Positions 43,951 to 51,375 of a stretch of 64,000 nucleotides of DNA are shown piece after piece. The stretch comes from Aliishimia ponticola (lineage in GTDB: Bacteria > Pseudomonadota > Alphaproteobacteria > Rhodobacterales > Rhodobacteraceae), in contig NZ_SRKY01000002.1 of the NCBI RefSeq assembly GCF_004803475.1, positions 780,855-844,854 of the forward strand, read 5' to 3'. A model generated the notes under the pieces. It did no database searches and was not told the origin of the DNA. It worked only from the letters and a program-made list of their open reading frames with translations. The translations under genes and the position numbers were made by a program. The first letter of the stretch is position 1; every line of letters begins with the position of its first letter.

Positions 43951-44975
43951 ACACGGTTACGAAAGGGGCAATGGATTTCAAGCCCGAGGCCCTTGCCGAT
44001 TTCCTGGCTGGAACCTTCGGTGGCAAGGCACCGGTCACGATAGAGAGGATCGCGGGCGGGCAATCTAACCCGACCTATTTCATTACCCGCGATGACGCGC
44101 GACTGGTCTTGCGCAAGCAGCCGGGCGGGCCGATCTTGCGCGGGGCCCATGCCATCGATCGCGAGTACCGCGTGCTGGAGGCGCTGCACCCGCAAGGCGT
44201 CCCGGTGGCGCGCCCGGTTTTGTACCATGCGGATGCAAGTCTTTTGGGCACACCGTTTTACCTGATGGAACGGGTCGAGGGGCGGGTGTTCGCAGATGGT
44301 GCCTTGGCCGCAGCGGATAAACAGGAACGTCATGCGCTGTGGATGGGGCTGGCAGATGCGATGGCCGCCATGCATAACGTACGCCCCGAAGCCGTGGGGC
44401 TGGAGGATTTCGGCCGGCCGGGCAATTACTTCGCCCGGCAGATCGCGCGTTGGTCGCGCCAGTGGCAGGAAAGTCAAAGCGACCCGATCCCGGAACTGGA
44501 CGAGTTGTCGGCCTGGCTTGTCGAACACCAACCCCAGGATGATGGCCGGGTAAGTCTGGCCCATGGGGATTACCGGATGGGAAACGTCATCTTTCATCCG
44601 ACAGAACCGCGTGTCGCGGCCATTTTGGATTGGGAACTTTCGACGCTGGGGCATCCTCTCGCCGATCTTGGCTATTGCTGCATGGCTTGGCACACGGCGC
44701 CGGAGGAATACGGCGGAATCCTCGGGCTGGACCTCGCGGCAGAGAACTTGCCGACCGAAGAGGCGTTCGTGGACCGTTACATGTCAAACTGCCCGGACTT
44801 GCCGCCTTTGACTTCGTTCCACAAGGCCTTCGCGCTGTTCCGGTTCTCGGTCATCTGGGTCGGCATCGCGGATCGTGTGCGCGCGGGCAATGCGGCGGGG
44901 GCGGACGGTGCCGACGCAGGGCATCTTGCCAGATGTTTCGCCCGGCGTGGTCTGGATGTGATCAACCACGGCTGA
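43947..44975 (+). CDS. APH-fold phosphotransferase, second candidate acyl-CoA kinase
   Basis: A 342-aa kinase of the ACAD10/11-N-terminal type. It shows ERIAGGQSNPTYFI in the glycine loop, RKQPGGPILRGAHAIDREYRVL with the ATP-anchoring Lys, the catalytic LAHGDYRMGNVIF and the metal-binding AILDWELSTLGHPLADLGY. The GQSNPTY and RKxPxG segments are hallmarks of this subfamily. Its convergent neighbour is an ACAD with the ACAD10/11 motif. Together they look like a fusion enzyme split into two genes. Confidence 0.87.
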   Translation: MNTVTKGAMDFKPEALADFLAGTFGGKAPVTIERIAGGQSNPTYFITRDDARLVLRKQPGGPILRGAHAIDREYRVLEALHPQGVPVARPVLYHADASLLGTPFYLMERVEGRVFADGALAAADKQERHALWMGLADAMAAMHNVRPEAVGLEDFGRPGNYFARQIARWSRQWQESQSDPIPELDELSAWLVEHQPQDDGRVSLAHGDYRMGNVIFHPTEPRVAAILDWELSTLGHPLADLGYCCMAWHTAPEEYGGILGLDLAAENLPTEEAFVDRYMSNCPDLPPLTSFHKAFALFRFSVIWVGIADRVRAGNAAGADGADAGHLARCFARRGLDVINHG

Positions 44976-45068
44976 ACGCTGTATCACTGTCCTCGGTTCC
45001 GTCGCAAATTCCGCCCGGGCCGTCGCAGGCCGGAGCGTTCATCGCGTTTCTTACCCGGACCGAACGGA

Positions 45069-46316
45069 TTAGGTCTGCGGGATTTCATTCCAGCCAGCAC
45101 CGGGCTTTGCGTATTGCCCGATCTTGAACTTTCCAAGCTGGGATGCGTGTACCTCTTCTGGACCATCTGTCAGACGAATGTAGCGCTGGGTGGCAAGAAT
45201 ATCCGCCAAGGGCACATCATCGCTCACGCCCATGCCCCCAAAGATCTGGATCGCGCGATCCGCCACTGTTTGTGCCATTTGCGGGGCCACCACTTTGATC
45301 GCTCCGATCAAATCCCTGGCGTTCTTCGCGCCGTGACGGTCAATCGCATCGGCAGCCTTCAATGTGAGCAGGCGGGCCTGCTCGATTTCGCAATAACTCT
45401 TCGCGATCTCCATCCGAATACTGGAGCGATCCGACATCATCCGGCCAAAGGTCTTGCGCTCTGTCACGCGCTGACACATCAATTCCAGAGCAAGCTGCGC
45501 CGACCCGATAGAGCGCATGCAGTGATGAATGCGGCCCGGCCCAAGCCGACCCTGAGCGATTTCAAAGCCACGCCCTTCGCCAAGAATGATGTTCTCTTTG
45601 GGGATGCGAACATCCTTCAAATGCACTTCGCAATGCCCGCCGGGCGAATGGACGCTGCCGAATACCTTCTGGGCGCGCACCACCTCGACGCCGGGCGTGT
45701 CCCGCGGGACGATCACTGTCGATTGCTGCGTATGACGCGGGTTTTCTGGATTGGTCCGCCCCATCACCAGCAAGACTTTGCAGCGTGGGTCGTGGATGCC
45801 CGAAATCCACCACTTCTTGCCATTGATGACATATTCGTCGCCATCGCGACGAATTTCAGTGCGGACATTCGTCGCGTCAGAGCAGGCGTGATCGGGTTCG
45901 GTCATCAAATATGCTGACCGTATGTCCCCGGCCAGCAGGGGTTCGAGCCAGCCCTGTTTCTGCGCTTCGGTGCCGAATTTGGCGAAGACTTCCATATTGC
46001 CGGTGTCCGGCGCGGAGCAGTTGAAAACCTCGGAACACCATCCGGTGCGGCCCATGATCTCTGCCAAGGGTGCATATTCCAGATTGGTCAGGCCGGGGCT
46101 GTATTTGCCATATTCCTCCGGTAGGAACAGGTTCCATAGGCCAGCTGCTTTGGCTTTATCCTTGAGCGGTTCCAAGCCGGGCCAGGGCTTCCAGCGGTTG
46201 GCCGGATCGTCGTTCCATTCACGAACCTCGCGATCCACCGGAAGTATATTGGCATCGACAAAGGCTTGCAGCTTGGCGATCAGGTTTTGTGTTTTCTCGG
46301 AATATTCGAAGAACAT
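45069..46316 (-). CDS. Acyl-CoA dehydrogenase, ACAD11-like (DGPEEVH motif)
   Basis: A 415-aa ACAD of the ACAD10/11 subfamily, with FNCSAPDTGNMEVF, YLMTEPDHACSDATNV, KWWISGIHDPRCKV, and the C-terminal IFGGMGVSDDVPLADI and YIRLTDGPEEVH. Asp384 occupies the usual catalytic Glu position. In ACAD10/11 this type eliminates phosphate from 4-phosphoacyl-CoA after a kinase has acted. It is the last gene of a leftward operon with an SDR and a third APH kinase (47103-48152). Confidence 0.92.
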   Translation of the reverse strand: MFFEYSEKTQNLIAKLQAFVDANILPVDREVREWNDDPANRWKPWPGLEPLKDKAKAAGLWNLFLPEEYGKYSPGLTNLEYAPLAEIMGRTGWCSEVFNCSAPDTGNMEVFAKFGTEAQKQGWLEPLLAGDIRSAYLMTEPDHACSDATNVRTEIRRDGDEYVINGKKWWISGIHDPRCKVLLVMGRTNPENPRHTQQSTVIVPRDTPGVEVVRAQKVFGSVHSPGGHCEVHLKDVRIPKENIILGEGRGFEIAQGRLGPGRIHHCMRSIGSAQLALELMCQRVTERKTFGRMMSDRSSIRMEIAKSYCEIEQARLLTLKAADAIDRHGAKNARDLIGAIKVVAPQMAQTVADRAIQIFGGMGVSDDVPLADILATQRYIRLTDGPEEVHASQLGKFKIGQYAKPGAGWNEIPQT

Positions 46317-46354
46317 GAAAGGGGGATCCTAAACTGTATTGGCTGGCTGCGACA

Positions 46355-47089
46355 TCAAAGTGTGAGGCCGCCATCTGCGACAAGTGTGTGGCCCTGCACA
46401 TAGGATGCGAGCGGTGAAGCAAGGAACATGGCGGCGCCGGCCATCTCTTCCGGGGTGCCCATGCGGCGCACCGGGATCGCGCGCAAAGATGCCTGCGCGC
46501 GTTGCTCATTCTGCGTGGTGACGGCGGTCAGCTTCGTTGGCACCAAACCCGGCGCAAGCCCGTTCACCCGTATCCCGTCCCGCGCCCACGCCTGACCAAG
46601 CGTTTTGGTAAGGCTGATCGCGGCGGCCTTGGAGGCGGCATAGGCGGGGTTACCGATATTGGCCTGAAAGCCAGAGACTGAACTGACAATCACCAGAGAG
46701 CCGTTGGCTTCGCTGAGCATTGGCTTGAATTTGGTCGCCGTATGCATGACGGAGTTGATGTTGATATCCATCACTTCATCCCAGCCTTGCTTGGCATATT
46801 CTGCCTGCTTGTATCGGACGAAGCCCTGAGATTGGACAAGCACATCCAAGCTGTCGAAGGGCGGTTCGTAGGCGGAGAGTTCGGCGAAGTCAGCGACATT
46901 GACCCGCGCGTATTGCAGGCCCTCCAGGTCGGAGCCTTCTTCAGCCGCGTAATCGCCTGCCGTGGCGCGTGTGCCCCATACGTGCACCTCGGCCCCGCGT
47001 GCGAGGAAACCGCGGGCGATGCCATTCCCGATCCCGCTGGAGCCGCCGACAACCAGCACCCGCTTTCCCGTAAAGTCCAAATCATTCAT
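46355..47089 (-). CDS. Short-chain dehydrogenase/reductase
   Basis: A 244-aa SDR with LVVGGSSGIGNGIARGF, the catalytic SSVSGFQANIGNPAYAASKAA, and VPTKLTA near the substrate loop, ending TLVADGGLTL. The N of the usual NNAG strand is replaced by QSQG. It lies between the kinase and the ACAD of a leftward operon, where an LvaD-like keto/hydroxyacyl-CoA oxidoreductase would be expected. GGAAGC precedes the ATG. Confidence 0.87.
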   Translation of the reverse strand: MNDLDFTGKRVLVVGGSSGIGNGIARGFLARGAEVHVWGTRATAGDYAAEEGSDLEGLQYARVNVADFAELSAYEPPFDSLDVLVQSQGFVRYKQAEYAKQGWDEVMDININSVMHTATKFKPMLSEANGSLVIVSSVSGFQANIGNPAYAASKAAAISLTKTLGQAWARDGIRVNGLAPGLVPTKLTAVTTQNEQRAQASLRAIPVRRMGTPEEMAGAAMFLASPLASYVQGHTLVADGGLTL

Positions 47090-47102
47090 GGCTGCTTCCT
47101 TC

Positions 47103-48152
47103 TTAGTTCTTCGCGATCAAGCGGTGCGCGCGATCGAACAGCGAAATTGTCATCGCATGCAGGCGATCGCCGGTTTCCTTGGGGGCTTTGCCAGCACTTG
47201 CGCGGGCGTGGGTACCTTCGAGCAAGGTGCCCAATTTGAAACAGGCGAGAACACCGTACCAAGCGATCGCATCCAAGCTGCGTGTGGTGTGTTCATCATA
47301 ATGCGCGATGAGTTCATTGAGGTTTGGGAAGCCGCCCCAGGGTTCGATATCGCCCACGACAGGTGTATGATCATCCGCCCATGTGGCCATGACCCATCCA
47401 AGGTCGATCAAAGGGTCGCCAATGGTGGCCAGTTCCCAATCGACAAGCGCGGAAAGTTCGGCGCTGTCATGTGCAAACATTGTGTTTGCCAAATGACAAT
47501 CGCCATGGAGGATGCCGGGCGTGAACTCTTGAGGCAGGTTCTGTTCAAGCCAAGAGACAATCCTGTCGACATCGGGCAGTTCCTTGAAGCCCGTCCATTC
47601 GTCAAATGCAGCGTAGCCTTCCAACTGCTTCATCCACCGGCCTGATTGCCGCGCTAGAAACCCGTCGGGCTTGCCGAATTCCTTTAAACCGACCGCTTTG
47701 TAGTCAACCGCCCCCAGCGCCGCCATGCCTTCGACGTAGGAATAGCCCATGCGCGCGCGGATCGCCGGGTCGCTGGCGTGGAGCGTCGGCAAACCATTGG
47801 CAGGATTGAAGCCCTCAACCGGTGCCATCAGGTAGAAGCAGGCGCCAAGCACATCCTCATCGTCACAACTCGCGATGAATTTCGGATGCGGCACGTCGGT
47901 TGCGGTGAGCGCTTCCAAGACACGCGCCTCGCGCTTCATCGTGTCATTAGAATTTTTCCGCAGATGGAGCGGCGGTCTGCGCAAAACGAATTCTTGGCCG
48001 CCACGGTCAAATCGCAGCAGGATATTCTGCGTCCCGCCAGCAAGAAGCTGTAGGTTGCTGAGCGGTCCGCGTTCCAGTCCGACATCGTCCATCCAAGCTG
48101 TCAGGGCTTGCAGGTTGACCGGCATCGATTCTTTGCTTGGTTGGCTTGTCAT
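47103..48152 (-). CDS. APH-fold phosphotransferase, third candidate acyl-CoA kinase
   Basis: A 349-aa APH-fold kinase with LAGGTQNILLRFDRGG, LRRPPLHLRKNSNDTMKREARVLEAL, catalytic ILHGDCHLANTMF and ALVDWELATIGDPLIDLGW. The RRPP segment with the following basic stretch resembles acyl-CoA-linked kinases, not resistance enzymes. It is first in the kinase-SDR-ACAD operon. A 13-bp tandem repeat directly upstream is the likely operator. A downstream start at 48122 is possible; no ribosome site is convincing. Confidence 0.86.
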   Translation of the reverse strand: MTSQPSKESMPVNLQALTAWMDDVGLERGPLSNLQLLAGGTQNILLRFDRGGQEFVLRRPPLHLRKNSNDTMKREARVLEALTATDVPHPKFIASCDDEDVLGACFYLMAPVEGFNPANGLPTLHASDPAIRARMGYSYVEGMAALGAVDYKAVGLKEFGKPDGFLARQSGRWMKQLEGYAAFDEWTGFKELPDVDRIVSWLEQNLPQEFTPGILHGDCHLANTMFAHDSAELSALVDWELATIGDPLIDLGWVMATWADDHTPVVGDIEPWGGFPNLNELIAHYDEHTTRSLDAIAWYGVLACFKLGTLLEGTHARASAGKAPKETGDRLHAMTISLFDRAHRLIAKN

Positions 48153-48153
48153 A

Positions 48154-48179
48154 AATCATTTGTATTAATCATTTGAATT
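48154..48179. promoter_or_regulatory. Tandem 13-bp direct repeat in the divergent kinase/TetR region
   Basis: AATCATTTGTATT and AATCATTTGAATT follow each other without a gap (12/13 identical). They sit 2 bp upstream of the kinase start (48152) and 41 bp upstream of the divergent TetR start (48220). This is a plausible operator for that TetR protein controlling both directions. Confidence 0.5.
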
Positions 48180-48219
48180 ATTGCAACCCTCAATTTCTTG
48201 TGGTCTACGTGACCCTGAG

Positions 48220-48858
48220 ATGAGCAGACTGTCTTCAAAAGTGCCCAGCCCTTCGGTGGAACGGCTCAAGGCGGAGGCGCAGCGCCTCTTTGCCAATCGT
48301 GGCATCGACGGGGTTACGGTGCGCGACATCGCCAAGGCGGCCGGCCAAAAGAACCCTGCCGCAGTCGGTTATCACTTCGGCTCGAAGGAGGCGTTGATCC
48401 GCGAACTTATCGTAGATGGCGCCAAGATTATCGATGCGCGTCGAAACGAGCAGCTTGATGCTTTGGAAGAAAGCGGCGGCCCAACCAGCATTTCTCAGAT
48501 CACCGATATTCTGATCTATCCGTCCGTCAATTTGGCCGCGGAGGGCGAAACGGACACATACAACCGCTTTCTGCACATGCTTACCATGTCGCACAGGGCC
48601 CTGTTCGATGATGCGTTGGGGGGGCGCTGGAACTCCGGTTATCAGCGCTGTCTGGAGCATCTGCGCGTGCTGATGCCGTCAAAAAAACGGACTATACAAA
48701 ACCAGCGCTTTATCTTCTTGGAATCCTATCTTGGCGGGGTGCTCAGCGCGCGTGAAACGAGGCTGGATGACAAGAGCCGTGCTCATTCGACCTGGAACGA
48801 CAAATCAACCCTAGCGCATTTCGCAGACACAGTGACCTGCATGCTGGAAATGGAATGA
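48220..48858 (+). CDS. TetR/AcrR family transcriptional regulator, paralog of the 16574 gene
   Basis: A 212-aa TetR regulator with AQRLFANRGIDGVTVRDIAKAAGQ and YHFGSKEALIREL in the HTH region. It aligns well with the 16574-17257 protein over the first 90 residues, including the downstream EQLDALEESGGP segment. It is divergent from the kinase-SDR-ACAD operon and separated from it by the 13-bp tandem repeat. The two paralogs bracket the catabolic region. The ATG at 48220 is preferred to a TTG at 48181, which would lie in the operator region. Confidence 0.88.
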   Translation: MSRLSSKVPSPSVERLKAEAQRLFANRGIDGVTVRDIAKAAGQKNPAAVGYHFGSKEALIRELIVDGAKIIDARRNEQLDALEESGGPTSISQITDILIYPSVNLAAEGETDTYNRFLHMLTMSHRALFDDALGGRWNSGYQRCLEHLRVLMPSKKRTIQNQRFIFLESYLGGVLSARETRLDDKSRAHSTWNDKSTLAHFADTVTCMLEME

Positions 48859-49178
48859 CCCCATCAGCGGCCTTAACCGATCAGCGGGCGGGGTTCCTGA
48901 TTTGACGCGCTAGCGGCTGACTATGGGCCGTAAGTTGCGGGGCAATCGGCCTTGTCGCGAGACGGCGGGCCAAATCACCCGCCCGAACCAGCCAACGGCT
49001 CCGCAGAGAGATGCGTACAGTGATCCGCTGTCCCTCTTGGGACGGAGGGGCCTCCCATCAGAAGTAATAAACACCGTGCCGGAGAAGGGCTTAGATAGGA
49101 CGACAGTATCATAGGGTATGTGTCCCACTTTGCGTCACACTCGACCATTCAGCCGTCAACCCTATTTTTGGAATAAAG
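48859..49178. other. Chromosomal flank left of the integrative element, no supported gene
   Basis: About 320 bp between the TetR gene and the left attachment core. Short opposing frames exist (48923-49114 plus, 48910-49128 minus), but neither has a ribosome site or recognisable domain. Before integration this DNA would have adjoined the 3' end of tRNA-Cys. Confidence 0.5.
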
Positions 49179-49200
49179 TGGAGGCGAGTACCGGAATCGA
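49179..49200. repeat. Left attachment core: 22-bp copy of the tRNA-Cys 3' end
   Basis: The 22 bases are identical to 53993-54014, the acceptor/T-arm 3' end of tRNA-Cys including CCA. Sequence identity stops on both sides (G against T before; GGCGAT against ACCGGT after). It is the displaced tRNA 3' end, marking the left boundary of the element. Confidence 0.88.
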
Positions 49201-49245
49201 GGCGATATTTTTTTACATAATAATAACAATAATATAACTGGATCG

Positions 49246-49277
49246 TATGTTCCGTTATATGTTCTTTCGTATGTTCC
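49246..49277 (+). repeat. Left array of three TATGTTCC repeats at 12-bp spacing (putative integrase arm sites)
   Basis: TATGTTCC starts at 49246 and 49270, with TATGTTCT at 49258 between them, giving exactly 12 bp per unit. The array lies 46 bp inside the left core. The same octamer, same strand and spacing, occurs at the right end (53921, 53933). Confidence 0.65.
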
Positions 49278-49313
49278 ATGTTGGGGTGGGATTGCCCCAT
49301 TAGGTAAATGTTG

Positions 49314-49342
49314 TTGACATTCTTGAATGATTGTGTTATAAT
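49314..49342 (+). promoter_or_regulatory. Perfect consensus sigma-70-type promoter
   Basis: TTGACA at 49314-49319 and TATAAT at 49337-49342 are separated by 17 bp. Both hexamers match the housekeeping consensus fully. It faces the 83-aa gene starting at 49443, giving a leader of about 95 nt. Confidence 0.75.
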
Positions 49343-49442
49343 ATAACGATACTCGGCTTCATCTTTCTGTAGGTCAGTCAATTTCAGTCTGACTACATTC
49401 CGCATCTCGCCGAATGCGCAACTCGTATCCCAAGGAATTTTA

Positions 49443-49694
49443 ATGATCAGTTACGAACTAACCGGCTCTGACGAAGGGCCGACTGCCATCTGTCGCAGAA
49501 TGTATCTTAATGGTGCAGACCCAGACCAGTTGATTGAGTTCCGCCGTGGCGAGACTCTCTGTTTCGAAGCGAGGCCTATCAAGTTCTGGGCGGCGCAGAT
49601 CGTGAAGGAAGCGGATGAGGGTCACAGTATGCGATTTGTTAGGGTAGGTCTGCCAGAGAAGAGCCAGTCCAATCGAAGCGAGGCTGCAAGATAG
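49443..49694 (+). CDS. Hypothetical protein (83 aa) of the integrative element
   Basis: A small protein I do not recognise. It starts MISYELTGSDEGPTAICRRM and contains PDQLIEFRRGE and KFWAAQIVKEADEGH. It is mixed alpha/beta in appearance, with no signal peptide or membrane segment. AAGGA lies 7 nt before the ATG, and a perfect consensus promoter lies about 100 bp upstream, so expression is likely. Its place just inside the left end suggests a small regulatory or excision-related protein, but no HTH is visible. Function unknown. Confidence 0.6.
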   Translation: MISYELTGSDEGPTAICRRMYLNGADPDQLIEFRRGETLCFEARPIKFWAAQIVKEADEGHSMRFVRVGLPEKSQSNRSEAAR

Positions 49695-49882
49695 CCCGTG
49701 GACCGGGATATAAGCTGCGCTGAGAGCGTCTAGGGGCGCTTTCCATGGGGAGGTAGCCAAAAGCCCGCCACTGCGCGTCACGGAGCAAAATGTACCGGTG
49801 GTTATAATCCGCTAGTCTGGCTGTGCTGATGTGGGGCAGGAGGAAAGACAATCGCTCGATAGTACACCTTAAGGAGCCTCAA

Positions 49883-49975
49883 ATGACCCTGACCCTCGTT
49901 GAGGAAAGACAAGAGCTATAGGACCTTAAGTATATCTTGAAGGGCTTTCTTTCTGAGAGGAGACAAGAAAGATAA
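49883..49975 (+). pseudogene. Short ORF interrupted by an in-frame amber codon
   Basis: AAGGAG lies 6 nt before an ATG that encodes MTLTLVEERQEL and then TAG (49919-49921). In the same frame the sequence continues as a charged helix-like stretch (DLKYILKGFLSERRQER) to TAA at 49973-49975. The strong ribosome site and coherent frame suggest a small gene hit by a nonsense mutation, or a 12-codon leader peptide. Low confidence. Confidence 0.3.
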
Positions 49976-49983
49976 GACATAAG

Positions 49984-50050
49984 AGTACCTATCTCTCTTA
50001 TAAGTCTTACTTAAGAGGAGAAATAAAAACTTAAGAGAGATAGAGGTACT
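49984..50050. repeat. Long imperfect inverted repeat, 21-bp arms
   Basis: The arms 49984-50004 and 50030-50050 pair over 19 bases with two compensating 2-nt bulges; both begin AGTACCT at their outer ends. The 25-nt loop contains AGAGGAG. It may be a terminator-like or protein-binding structure of the element. Confidence 0.5.
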
Positions 50051-50054
50051 AAAT

Positions 50055-50071
50055 GTATACCTAAAGTATAC
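50055..50071. repeat. GTATAC-CTAAA-GTATAC repeat
   Basis: Two copies of the palindromic hexamer GTATAC (50055-50060 and 50066-50071) are separated by 5 bp, next to the longer inverted repeat. Possible regulator site. Confidence 0.3.
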
Positions 50072-50220
50072 TATATGCAGCATCTGATGGCTCTAAGGGG
50101 GGGGGATTATTCTGTGTGTCGCCTTACTGGCTGCCCCTAAGATATCCTTTTGTTACATATAGATATTCAATCAAACTCAATCTATGCGTTGAGGTCGTTC
50201 CCTAATTGCCGGAAAAATAT

Positions 50221-50312
50221 CTACTCGCTCAGGACACGATAGACGCTAGCGCGTCCTACACCCAGACGCTGTGCAATCTCTGTCGCCCCTAATCCCTCAG
50301 AGCCGCTACCAA
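50221..50312 (-). pseudogene. C-terminal remnant of a serine resolvase
   Basis: On the minus strand the last about 30 codons read SEGLGATEIAQRLG then VGRASVYRVLSE and a TAG stop (50221-50223). This matches the C-terminal HTH of Tn3-type resolvases and parallels the intact resolvase at 51376, which ends DIARKLNIGRASVYRLLKE. Upstream sequence shows no resolvase catalytic domain, so it is a truncated relic of a second transposon or recombinase. Confidence 0.7.
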
Positions 50313-50402
50313 AACACGCGGACCCGGTGGTTCCGGAAAAATTCACGAAGCTAACGGTCAGGCTTGGCGCAGCAGGCATCCCGCCAAGTCCGCTGACCTA
50401 CC

Positions 50403-51200
50403 TTAGCACAGACTTGGTCTTTTTCCTACGCGGATGAAGGCCGCAGGAACAAGTATCCCCCCAAGAAGAAGCTGTCCGCTTAGGGGAAGCGGAACCGGGG
50501 CGATTCTCGTAATTACGACATTCTCCAGATAGAAACGAGTGTCTGCGCCGAACCCCATTTGGATCATGTAATCACCGAATTGGGCAGACTTGGAAAAGGC
50601 CGCGTCATCACCGAAGCGAAAAACTCCAGAGCCATTGCCATCGAAATCAAGGCCGAACTCCATACCGTTATCAGCGGCATAGAAGCCTTCGTACGGATTA
50701 AACCCTTCGGACCAAGAGAAACCACTTAAGATGCCATGTTGAGAATCAGAACCTACCGCTTCGAACGGCTCTATCTGGGCATCATAACTTGAAGAACGAC
50801 CACTGTATGTTCCTTCCAGATAGTTTACTTGTATACCCCCTTCTGGCCGGCAAAAAATGCCTGAGAGGCATGTCATAATGATGCTAGGATAGACATATAC
50901 ATCCTTGCCAGACACACCCTGATAGGTACCGTACTCAACCTCAAGTTCCACACGCCCAGTCTCAAACAAACTGGAGCGCATCGGATGATATGCTCGTAGA
51001 AATGCTTCGCTGAAAGCATCGTACTCGGCATCGTCGATGCGGCCTCCGCTCTTGTAAACATCTACATAGGGCTTTCTACTCCCAATCACATCAAATGCGT
51101 AGTGGTAAATGCCATGCAGGTCGTAGTCGCGGGTTGTCGCTGCGAAACCTGAGCTAGGAAAGGCAAAGAGTGCGAGAGCTAGTAAATATTTCATTTTCAT
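50403..51200 (-). CDS. Exported protein with VPLP-type C-terminal sorting signal
   Basis: About 265 residues. An N-terminal signal peptide (MKMKYLLALALFAFPSSGFA) precedes a soluble domain rich in Tyr, Gly and Asp. The C terminus reads APVPLPLSGQLLLGGILV followed by a hydrophobic stretch and a basic end (RVGKR). This three-part tail resembles the VPLPA/PEP-CTERM signals recognised by exosortases in Gram-negative bacteria. The central domain is unknown. The start is uncertain between ATGs at 51200 and 51194. As cargo of a tRNA-integrated element this is an unusual surface or exopolymer-associated protein. Confidence 0.7.
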   Translation of the reverse strand: MKMKYLLALALFAFPSSGFAATTRDYDLHGIYHYAFDVIGSRKPYVDVYKSGGRIDDAEYDAFSEAFLRAYHPMRSSLFETGRVELEVEYGTYQGVSGKDVYVYPSIIMTCLSGIFCRPEGGIQVNYLEGTYSGRSSSYDAQIEPFEAVGSDSQHGILSGFSWSEGFNPYEGFYAADNGMEFGLDFDGNGSGVFRFGDDAAFSKSAQFGDYMIQMGFGADTRFYLENVVITRIAPVPLPLSGQLLLGGILVPAAFIRVGKRPSLC

Positions 51201-51375
51201 GTCCAATTTGGCGCTGGGGCGTAAAAGTAACTGCGGTGGCTCTGGTCATAAAGAGCTTTGCTACCGCACTCTCCAAGTATGTTAACTATTAATCAAGACA
51301 TTCTGCTTCTGACTCCTGCGTTTCTGCATCTCTCGCCCTAGGTTTCAGCAAAATGGACAGTTTGGCCGTCAGTCT

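Larger units (their letters stand above)
49695..50220. other. AT-rich region without an intact gene
   Basis: Holds a broken 31-codon frame (49883-49975), a long inverted repeat (49984-50050), a GTATAC-N5-GTATAC repeat (50055-50071) and a G9 tract (50097-50105). No complete gene is supported. Confidence 0.5.

Noticed and set aside
48923-49114. 63-codon frame in the left flank, possible transposase remnant
   Set aside because: No transposase motif or terminal inverted repeats could be identified.
49179-49200. A second tRNA gene at the left boundary
   Set aside because: Only the 22-nt 3' end is present; the sequence diverges after the T-arm half and cannot fold as a tRNA.
49109-49405. 98-codon minus-strand ORF across the left attachment core
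   Set aside because: It spans the core, the repeat array and a consensus promoter of the other strand, so it is probably a by-product of these sites.
50097-50105. G9 tract as a phase-variation site
   Set aside because: It is not in or near a start codon or promoter of any supported gene; it may also be a sequencing weak point.
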